A DNA stretch of 64,000 bases from Microdochium bolleyi (Eukaryota; Ascomycota; Sordariomycetes; Xylariales; Microdochiaceae): NCBI GenBank assembly GCA_001566295.1, contig KQ964256.1, positions 434,001 through 498,000 on the forward strand, in the 5' to 3' direction. This document shows, piece by piece, positions 55,427 through 64,000 of the stretch (position 1 is the first letter of the stretch; each line of letters begins with the position of its first letter). Under the pieces are notes generated by a model, which was not told where the DNA came from, made no database searches, and saw only the letters and a list, made by a program, of their open reading frames with translations. A program made the position numbers and the translations under genes.

Positions 55427-56245
55427 TCACCGTAGAAAGTGCAGACAGAGCCAGACGAACAGGAAGAACACCACAACACCTCCCCAGAAGATCCACTTGT
55501 CCTGCTTCGCCCGCCTCTCGATCATGCGGATGGTGTCCCCGCTGACGCCCAGCGTGTTGGCGACGCTGTAGAGCTTCTTCTGAGTGTTCTTGAGCATTTC
55601 GCGCTGCGTCCCTAGGTCTCCCAGCACGGCCTGTCCGCGCGCAATGTAGTCGTCGAGCGCCGTGTTGGTGCTGGCGAAGAAGTTCTGCTCGCGCATCGCG
55701 TGGGCCTCGCGCCCGTAGTCCTCGCTGCCCATCTGCAGCTGCCCGCCCACGGCGCCGCCGCTGCCATACCGGTTTGTCGGCACCTGGCCTGGCGTCGAGG
55801 CGTGGTTGGTATGGGCGTGCGCGTAAGGGTTTTCGGGGGTCGAGGTCGCGAAAGGCCGGCGGCCAAGGAGCTCTGAGCGGTTCTGCGAGTGCTGGGCGTC
55901 GGCGTGCTGAGATTTGAGGGAGTCGAATTCGGAGCGGAACTCTGCGAGCTCTGCACGGAAATTCTTGATGCGCTCGTTTGCCTTTTCCTGTTTGGCCGTG
56001 TTGAGCTCCTGCTTGGCGAGGGCTGTGTACTCGTCAAGGGTGCGGGAGAAGGCTGTGAGGGAGGCGGAGATGGCGCCGAGCGAGGCCGGGGTCGGGCCGT
56101 CGGGGGAGGAGCCGAGGTTTGAGAGGTCGCGCTTGATCGACGTCGACTGCTTGAGGGCAGAGTTGAACTGTGTGTTCTGGAGCGGCGGGCTGTGTTAGCG
56201 TGTCTGCGTTCGATGGCTGCTCGTTCTGGAGGGCTGCTGTACCAT
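55427..56245 (-). CDS. BOS1: Bos1-like Golgi SNARE protein
   Basis: Qb-SNARE of ER-to-Golgi transport that pairs with Sed5, Bet1 and Sec22. A first exon of only three bases (ATG, 56245..56243) is followed by a 66-bp intron and exon 56176..55427, giving 250 aa. The N-terminus (MNTQFNSALKQSTSIKRDL) and the first helices (SASLTAFSRTLDEYTALAKQ, KIKNFRAELAEF-like) match Bos1. The SNARE motif covers about residues 150-215 with QNFFASTNTALDDYI, VLGDLGTQREMLKNTQKKLY and LGVSGDTIRMIERRAKQDKW, and a C-terminal membrane anchor (FWGGVVVFFLFVWLCLHFLR) ends the protein. The start fits the family, and no in-frame Met precedes the SNARE in the second exon near its beginning. Confidence 0.9.
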
Positions 56246-57490
56246 GGCGAGGATGGGCGGCGCTGGCGCCGGGTATAGGAAGGGGAGGTGCTGATTGCCA
56301 AGTTCGGGATCGGTAGGTGCTTGATAGGCGACCCGTCTAGTAGGCAGGTCGTAGTTTGAAGACGCGTCTTGGTAGTCGAAGCAAGCGAAAATAGGGAGTT
56401 GTTGAGACTTCGAGATCCGAAGCCATCGCCGCAGCAATGCACGTTGGACCTTTGGAGCCCCTGGTCAGGGTGATGTGGCCCCAGAGAGCTGGCAGGTGCC
56501 CAGCCCCACCACAGACCCAGGCCGCAGCTTCCAACGGCGGGCATCGTCTCGCCATTGAACAAAGACCGTCCATTGTCATCACAACATGAAGCCGCCAGAC
56601 CGGCTGCGAGGCCACCCTGTCCATAGCACACCTGAAGGGACAACCAGCTGTTCGGCAGCGTGCAGCATCCCACGTGAACAAGTTCCGCCACTGGCGCAGG
56701 TAGCAGCAAGCAATCAACCCCGTCGAGTCACACCTGCCTTCGTTCCACTGGACACGACACCGCAGTCAGCCAGACCAGGCCTCGCCAGGCGACAGGACCA
56801 TCGGCACGCCCGGCGTTGCTTCCTTACCTAAACTCTCGTGGACGAGGCTGGCAGACCCCAGCTTGATGTGTATGGCAGCATCATGCGGCTCTGCTGTGGG
56901 TCGACATGGTTGTCTTCTAGAACAAACCTTCGCGCTGGTGATCGATGCACATCGATCACCAAGATGCACATGACCTCTGGCCTCCGCAATCTTTCTCGGG
57001 ATCACCTCCCTGAGCAAGACATTTCGTGCCCTCGATGTGAAGAGGTCAGCCATGAGCTCGACTGCCCTTCTTCGCGATGCCTATCACCACCACCAGAGAC
57101 AGCCCTGTGATTGAACTGCATGGTGCATGGCCCTATCAGACATCCGATCTCCATCCGGCCTCTCCGCGATAGCAAAGCATCTTAGTCTGGGGGTCAGACG
57201 AAGACCCTTGTCCACGGGAGAGGCCTGTGAGGTTTCATCGTCTATGTTTCAGCCCAAACCCTGAACCCCTTGGCTTTTCGACAGGGGGTCATGTTCCAAC
57301 GTCTTTAAACCTCGCACAAATGCTCCGGAATCTTGCACACATCGCTCTTCGTTCCTCAATCTCAGTATCACAACGTTCATTATTTGTTGCTGGTCTATGG
57401 CCACACACCTGCATCAGCACAAGGCTTATCAAAATCGATCCCTAAGCCGTGTAGAAGGCCAGCATTTGTACCATTGGACCATATTCAACC
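56246..57490. other. Divergent intergenic region
   Basis: 5' flanks of BOS1 and the SET gene. Many frames shadow one another without motifs. A six-base CATCGA-type repeat around 56940 is too small to interpret. Confidence 0.5.
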
Positions 57491-58910
57491 ATGCGGCTTA
57501 GCTCAGCCTCAACCAAAGCGATGCCAATATGGCTACACGCAGTGGCGCTGCTTGCTACTTCGACATCGCTCAATGTGGCGGCAGCATCTGCCACACTGGC
57601 TGCTACATCAATTTCGAAAACCAGTGGGCAAGGTACAGTACCGGATTTCTGTCCTGCAGAGCTCGATGAGGTATGTTGACTTTGCAAACTCGTGCATCGG
57701 ACCACTCCTGTGTAGCTCGTTCAGGGCAGGCAATACTGCTCTCCTGGTGTGGACATGATCGATCCGAGACTGGTTGTTGGGCGTAGAGGGGCGATACTGA
57801 CACCTCTTCGTGTAGGTGTTCATCTCACACCACGAGTGCTCTTCTCCCACAGATGCTTCCACCAGAAGGAGTCATCCGGGAGCTTCACGCTTTACGCCAA
57901 AAGATTTGGAGTCATTACCATCGGCAGGAAAGGCATATCGACGAACAGCAGCCGGCTCCTCCTCACGGTTCTGGGAGATCCGCGCCTCCCCAGGCAAAGG
58001 ACTGGGCGTGTTCGCGCGCGTGCCCATTTCGCGCGGGACGCAGCTCATGACGGAAGCGCCCCTGTTTGCCGTCGAGCCGCCAGAGTTTTATCCCGGAAAA
58101 GGGTACAAGCTGGACGACATGCTCGCCGGCATCAGCAACGAGGTCGGACGCCTCTCTGAGGATGACAGGGCGGTGTTCGAGGACTGCTACGAGCATCTGG
58201 AGGAGCACGAGATCGCGGAGCCGGAGGCGTTCACGGCAGAAACAAACGATGATCATCAGAGCGACAGTGTCGGAAGTGGCGAGCCGGCACCGCTCTTCAC
58301 ACACGCCCAGAAGCTCCGGCACATGCGCATCTTCCGCACCAACGCATACATGCTGCCCGACGAGCGGTCTGCGATGTTCCCACTCGTCGCGCGCATCAAC
58401 CACTCGTGCGCGCCCAACGCGGCCAACGTCTGGGACGACGAGAGCGGGCTGCGGGTGATTTGGGCGTCACGCGACATCGCGAGGGGCGAGGAGATCTTTG
58501 TCTCGTATGTGCCGCTGCTGCGGGATACGCCCGCGCGGAGGGCGCGGCTGGCCCAGTACGGCTTCGTGTGCGGATGCGAGGTGTGCAGAGCAGGCGACGA
58601 CGGCAGCGGGGTCAAGGAGGATGCGAAACGGAGGAGGCTCGGCAGAGATCTGGCCGAGGTCGAAGACGCGCTGGAGTACGGTGGCGAGATATCGGCGTCC
58701 AGGAGCAGGAGGATGGCCAAGCTGGCTGTGAAGACGGCCGAGGAACTCCGCGGTCACGGCAATGGTGAACTCTGGGGGTATCTCGAGCAGGCGTACGATC
58801 TGGCCGCGGAGTTCTGGGCCAGGACTGGTGATGACGAGACTTCGGAGAAGTGGCGGGCTAAGGCGGAGGAGATGAGGGATCTGGGGAACGTGAGGATGAA
58901 GAATGGGTAG
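57491..58910 (+). CDS. SET domain protein with N-terminal signal-like segment
   Basis: Proposed exons are 57491..57670 and 57816..58910, joined in phase 0 (GTATGT donor, GTGTAG acceptor), giving 424 aa. Exon 2 has no Met before the SET core, so an upstream exon is needed; the chosen one supplies an ATG and a hydrophobic leader (MPIWLHAVALLATSTSLNV). The SET domain starts at WEIRASPGKGLGVFARVPIS and continues to the catalytic RINHSCAPNAANVW; a post-SET CGCEVC follows, with a helical C-terminus (YLEQAYDLAAEFWARTGDD). This SMYD-like architecture is common in fungi; members are presumed protein-lysine methyltransferases. Secretion or vacuolar targeting is implied only by the leader and is uncertain, as is exon 1. 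Confidence 0.78.
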
Positions 58911-61324
58911 GCTGGGCGTATGGAACTGTGAAAACACGTTGGTAATTCCTCAAATCCGGGATGTAGGCGACATGTCATCATTATTGTTTTCACAGCACTT
59001 TACAAAACAATCGCGTCCGGCATCAATTCATCACCTTCGGCCACGGTGCTCTATAGAATCTGCAATCACGGCCACTTTTCAAGTCTTTTTAGCCTTGCAA
59101 AGTGAGAGCTGAACCTTTGAGCGTCGCGGTTGCCAAATAATCCCCCCAAATAATACCAACCTGAAGAGACCATTAGGTTTTTCAGTACGAAGCCATCCGA
59201 GAAAAAACTGATGTCACCTCCCCGCTGTTCTCATGTTGGCTCTGGTGAGCAGATTTTGTATATTTCGCACCAGCTGTGGCGTATCTGTTGTGCTTACTCG
59301 ATTGACCAATACCCAGAGTTGAATAGTACGGAGGATTATTTTCAGAGAAGCACGTAGACGCCTAGTCTACATGTAGCAATACACCAAGAGGCGAAACTGA
59401 GCCTACTACAAAGGGCAACTCAGTGTGTGGTGTTGACCTAAGTATGTAATCATTTGTTGAGCTGCAGATGGCTGTTCTGATCTAGATAGTAGCCCTTCCT
59501 AGTTTCTAGATAAAGAGACTACTGGATCATCGGAAGACAAGCTATCATGTGTTTTGATTTGTGGTTCTCACACGGTCTAGACCTGCGGGGATTTAGGCTT
59601 GCTGGTCCCAAAGAGGAACTAAGACCGCTCAACAAGAACCGAAACCAACGACATCATATCGACGCACGGTCACGCAACGGCAGCGATGCACAAGCGAGGC
59701 AGCAGGGACAGATTCAAACATACGTCCTCTTGCCCTTGGAGACATCCATGGGCAGGCAGGACATGCGCATCCGACCAGTTAGCTGCTGCTGCTACTTCCC
59801 GTAATAGGGTGTCCTGTATATACGGACAGAGATTCTGGGCATGGTTAGGGATCGCTATACTATGGGCTACCGAGCATGCTGTCTCACGATGCTCGTCTGG
59901 CTTACCTGTAGCTAGTCTCGTCCTAACCAACACGATACCTGGTGCGCGTGTCAGCCCTTGCCGTGGAGCCGTTCGGCTTTTATTGAATTAAGGGGGCCGT
60001 GTATACTTGGTTCCTCGGAGCCGAAGCACGCTGGCTCCTTCCCCAGCCCCCATCGAAGCGCTGTTGACTAAACTAGGCGGTGGACCCGTGCGGGCGATGC
60101 GGACGGACTATATACGGACGAGCCCTAGCAAGTCCGCGATTTCTGAATCGACGGACCCTGCGCCACGGATGTGCGCTGTTGGCTAGTCAGGGACACAGCT
60201 CAGTTGCGAATCCTGGATCTAAGCTGAGCTAAGGCTCTCACAGCAAGGGAGGTCCCTGCGAGCAAGAGTAACGCCAGGACGACGACGGAGCTGTCGCCGC
60301 GCACTGCGCGGGCACGGACGGCCGTGTCGTCGGTTGATCGTCGGGCCTGGGTCTGGACTCCTGATGCTAGGCTGGGCCTTGGGCTGGCCTATACGTGGTG
60401 CTTCGCTCCGCGCGCTGCCCAGTATTGTGCGTAGCTTGATCGAGCTAAGTCATGCCCATCTGGACCTGGCCTGAATCTGAAATGGCTCTCAAGGATGGCA
60501 ACATAGGCTACATGGCACTATAATGCTGGACAACTCATCGAATCAAGTTGCACTCCCCAGCCTTGAAACTGGCTACGCGCGTGAGGTATGAGATACAAAC
60601 AGCCTGTGATACTGGTGTCACCAGTATTCACCATGTATTGCCCTGAATGCACGTAACTTGGGGTTTACAGTGAAGCCACCTTTGCCGGGGTTGGCGTCTC
60701 GCTCCATTGCAAAATCGGAACTGCGACCGCCCGAAGTCTGTGCGCCGGTATTCGGGCCCGAGCAGAATGAAGAGAAAAAGAAGGCGCCAGCAGGAAGACC
60801 GGTGGCGGTAGAGCTAGTGCGGAGGTGTCTTCCTACAGTCTCCGTGGGTGGCGCGTGCCAGAACACGCCGGAAGTGCTGCACCAACATGCGGTAGCGCGC
60901 GCCTCTCGCTGGCTCCGCTGGTTTGCGATCGGCTCCTTCACCGTCTCGGGACAAAGCCGGAAGACGGGTACTCCGTACTGCCTGCGCGGATGAGCCGTGG
61001 CCAGTTTCTGGTAGACCGTGGAAATGGTGTAACTTCGCAATAATTGTGTTCATCTACTTTGGGAGCAACATTCGTAAAACAAAGCACTCTTGATCTGTAT
61101 GCTTTATTAATCTATGTAGAGCGTGTATTTCGTTCTCCGATGCATGGCAAGTCATTCTATGTGCGCGTCTGGACGATGAGGAACGCAAGGTAAGCCGCTC
61201 CGAGCCGCCTCCTGAGAGCAGCCAGTCGGCCGAGCACTGCGTGTCTTATATACAGGGCAGGGCATGCTCTCACCGGCCGACTGGTTCTCCTCTCCCAACC
61301 TGAAGGGACCGACAGGGTGGCATC
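58911..61324. other. Gene-poor stretch
   Basis: No gene can be supported. It is AT-richer near 59.0-59.6 kb. At 60618-61040 frames are open on both strands at once (140 codons minus, 111 codons plus), with neither showing a recognisable domain. Confidence 0.5.
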
Positions 61325-63243
61325 TTACGCCGAGGCCGGCAGCAGGCTCTTGATGCTCTGCACGACAGGGTACTTGGGGAAGTTGGGCTTGTAGACGGCC
61401 TGGCAGCGGGCGTTGAACTCCTGCCTGTCGGCGGGGATCCTGCTGAGCTCGTCGCCGGGGACGCCGAGCTTGACGAGCGGGCCGGTCTTGGCGGTCGTCA
61501 CGGGCGCCCAGCCGGGGCCCGCGGCCGGGTTCTTGATCCACTCGACGAACCAGCCGTGGATCTCGTCGGCGAGGGCCTGCTCCTCGGCGGTGACGCCGGT
61601 GAGGGAGGAGAAGCACTCGTTGCCGCCGTGGAAGAAGGGCACCTCGGTGCCGTGCGTCGGGGCGGTGCCGGGCGGGCCGCCGACGACGTTGTTGTACGCG
61701 CCGAAGAAGCGGTACACCCACGTCTTCTGGCTGGAGGTGCGCAGGTCGAGGAGGTAGTCGACGGGGCAGTTGAAGCGGGCGTCGCCGTACTGGACGCCGG
61801 CACGGAAGGAGTCGGTGCCTTCGGAGGCCGGGTACGCCGCGAGCAGGTCCGCCTCGGGAATGTGCTTGCTGTCGGCGTCAAAGGTGTTGATCCACTTGGA
61901 GAAGTCGGAGTTCTGGTTGCCGTAGACAAGGCTGAAGATGGTGCCCTCGCCGTTGGAGGTGCCCGTGAGCAGGGGCACATGCGAGGCGTACTTACCCGCG
62001 GCAAGGCGGGCCGGGTAGTCCTTGTAGCGGGTGACCTCGTCGATGGTCGGGGTGAACCAGGTGTTGGAGGTCGAGTTGAAGAAGGACGTCTCCATCTTGA
62101 GGAAGTCGACCTTGCGCAGGCACTCGAGCTGGCCGCCGGCCGCGAAGGCAGGGCAGCCGACCTCCTTGGCGACGGCGTCGAGGGCCTCGTTCTTGGGGGC
62201 ATAGGCCGGGCCGGACTCGGCGTTGGCGCTCATCTGCACCGCGCCCTTGAGGAAGGTGTCCGGGTGGTTCCAGAGGTAGTGGTCAACCTGCACGGAGCCG
62301 GACGAGTGGCCGCCGAACACAATGTGCTCCGGGTTGCCACCGAAGGCGGCGATGTTGGCGTGGATCCATTCGAGCGCGGCATCAGTGTCGAGGATGCCAA
62401 AGTTCTGGGAGCTGCCGAGCTCGGCCGTGTTGGGGTATGCCCACACGGACTCTCTGGTGTTGAAGTTGACGTAGACAACGCCGTTCTTGGCAAAGTTGTT
62501 GCCTTGGATCTGGGGCCAGCTGTTGGACCCCGTGACCATGGCACCGCCGTACATGTACACGAAGACCTGGCGAAGTCTGTGCGTCAGTAGTTGTTGGATG
62601 CAGCAGAGTGACTAAAGTCGTGGAATCAACACATGTAGAGTAGCATCAAGACATACCGGCAGGTTCTTGGCGCCGGCGGGAGCCCAGACGTTGAGGTTCA
62701 AGCAGTTCTCATCCTGTCTGCTGAAAGTCGGGTCCCTGATGGCCTGGGGACATGTTGGACCGTAGGCGGTGGCGTTGAAGACAGCGCCAGGAGCAGCCTT
62801 GGGAACAGGCTGGGGAGCACGCCAGCTACAAATAGAGTTTGTTAGTTGTTGTCACTATCATGGTTGTTGTGGTGGTCCTGCCCGTGCTGCTTCGGACGGA
62901 GGCAGAGCGAGTAAGACATATTACAGCCGCCCTGTACCTCCCCGGATCGCAGAGCTTTGAGAAGTGCTGCCTGACAGGCAGGCAGATGAACAGTCATGAG
63001 CATAACGTACCGGTTCTGGCCTCCGGTAGTGGCGGCAAAGGGGATGCCCAGGTACACAGAGTTGCCATTGCTATCCACAGCGCCCCGTACGGTGCCCTGA
63101 GGGAGCTTGACGGTGTGTTCCGGGCAGCAGAGGGGCTTAGGGGGACCTGCGGGAGGCGCAGGTGGCCCAGTAGGAGGTTGAGGAGGCGCTGCAGCGGCGA
63201 GTGACAGCAGCGCAGCCACCAGACCGAGACGGAAGGCTTGCAT
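61325..63243 (-). CDS. Secreted type-B carboxylesterase/lipase
   Basis: Three exons (63243..63011, 62825..62657, 62566..61325) give 547 aa. A signal peptide (MQAFRLGLVAALLSLAAAA) leads into a proline-rich spacer. The alpha/beta-hydrolase catalytic domain follows: the CCPEH and GIPFAATTGG region, CLNLNVWAP, the oxyanion-side FVYMYGGAMVTG, and the nucleophile elbow FGGHSSGS with Ser222. Glu341 (SNGEGTIF) and His439 (PTHGTEVPFF) complete the triad. Splice phases fit. The enzyme should hydrolyse carboxylic esters outside the cell; the family includes cholinesterase-like and para-nitrobenzyl esterases, and specificity cannot be read from the sequence. Confidence 0.94.
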
Positions 63244-64000
63244 GATGGGAGATCTCGGCTTCCTTTTGGTGGGGTCACCTTGATATGATCTGCGACGAGG
63301 ACAACCCGAGGGACCGGAAAGGGGAGTAGGAGGATTAAGCGAGGCTGACGCAGTGACGTGCAGCTATGACCGAGACGGGAAAATGCAGAGGACACGCGAG
63401 GATGTGGGAAAGAGTGTGTGGGCTGTGACTCAAAGGGATCTGCAAAGCCGCGGATCTCCAAGCCAGAGAGTGTACAATGGATTATGGGCAAGATTGGGAT
63501 CGGAGGAGAAGCAACAGTAACAGCAGGTCGCCGAGATCAAAAGGCATCTCACAAAAGAACCCAGGGGCGAAGGCGATCAACAACGGCTAGCAGAGTGGTC
63601 CCCTAAAACGCGAGTCCAATCGCATCATGCGAGCGACAGGGGCCGGCCAACATGCGGGCAGGCGAGCCACGAGGCAGGCCGGCACCGGCAGTACTGCGGC
63701 AGTAACGACTTGTCCCAGTGCCGGCCAGGCCCCAGGGGTACGACCGGCAGCCTGCATGAACCGTGCCCCCAAGGAATATTCGATAGAACGTGGTCCAGTG
63801 GAGCCGACGACCCTCCAAGGCCAGCTCCCATTGCCGCATCTGATCAGTCCGTCCCGCTGTGCTGTACCGTATTGCGCGACTTTCATTTCAACGCCGCCTG
63901 TTCGACGCCGTTGGGGCCGACAGTCTGGTGCCACTCAGACAGGAGCGTCGAAGCTAGTTCCTCGCAGTGTGACGCGGCCGCCCCTGTCAAAGCTGACAAA
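63244..64000. other. Upstream region of the esterase gene
   Basis: Promoter side of the carboxylesterase gene. Open frames on the minus strand are short and motif-free. No further gene is seen before the window edge. Confidence 0.55.

Noticed and set aside
55612..56709. 365-codon minus-strand frame over BOS1
   Set aside because: It is an out-of-frame shadow of the BOS1 exon; the SNARE reading has clear family motifs.
57529..57669. Plus-strand 46-aa frame with five cysteines
   Set aside because: It lies inside the first exon proposed for the SET gene in another frame and has no signal peptide of its own.
61556..62590. 344-codon plus-strand frame opposite the esterase
   Set aside because: Antisense of the esterase exon; composition (Val/Gly/Glu-rich) is what high-GC antisense produces.

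Overview
The window looks like nuclear DNA of a filamentous ascomycete (Pezizomycotina, probably a Sordariomycete; the class is inference). The grounds are short GT-AG introns, protein families confined to or expanded in these fungi (CFEM/Pth11 receptors, AA9 lytic polysaccharide monooxygenase with a CBM1, Zn2Cys6 regulator, fungal F-box and 2EXR proteins), housekeeping genes of fungal type (MIA40, THI80-like thiamin pyrophosphokinase, BOS1, initiator tRNA-Met), and a Tc1/mariner element decayed by C-to-T changes in CpA, as expected from repeat-induced point mutation (RIP).

Layout. 0-10.5 kb: the 5' part of a CFEM-Pth11 receptor runs off the left edge, followed by a gene-poor stretch with a microsatellite, a 13-bp hairpin tandem repeat, an intact initiator tRNA-Met gene and a broken NACHT (NLR-type) gene. 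10.5-23.2 kb: a small cysteine-rich secreted protein, a Myb/SANT-like regulator, a small membrane protein, a sulfotransferase-like P-loop protein with a tail anchor, a CYP65-like P450, a six-cysteine secreted protein and a secreted AA9 enzyme. 23.2-31.5 kb: mostly empty, with an F-box gene, a decayed Tc1 remnant and a dead paralogue of the six-cysteine secreted protein. 31.5-41.7 kb: DUF2786 protein, a stop-interrupted small ORF, a NIF3-like protein divergent from MIA40, and a Zn2Cys6 regulator convergent with a BAHD-like acyltransferase. 41.7-53.2 kb: a 32-base C run, a second Pth11-like receptor, a shortened 2EXR protein, a GT25-like glycosyltransferase, a complete 1.39-kb Tc1/mariner element, a stop-interrupted mucin-like membrane protein and a full-length 2EXR protein. 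53.7-64 kb: thiamin pyrophosphokinase, BOS1, a SET-domain protein and a secreted type-B carboxylesterase.

The genes do not form one pathway. Several are environment-facing (two receptors, several secreted proteins, P450, acyltransferase, esterase) and are mixed with conserved single-copy genes. The recurring oddity is decay by single changes: the transposase, the secreted-protein paralogue and two otherwise open genes are each cut by stops of a kind RIP or simple nonsense mutation would produce. No clearly new biological system is visible. The most distinctive items are the secreted-protein gene and pseudogene pair, the AA9 enzyme with altered copper-site residues, and the stop-interrupted genes. 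Exon structures were read by eye from splice signals and frame.
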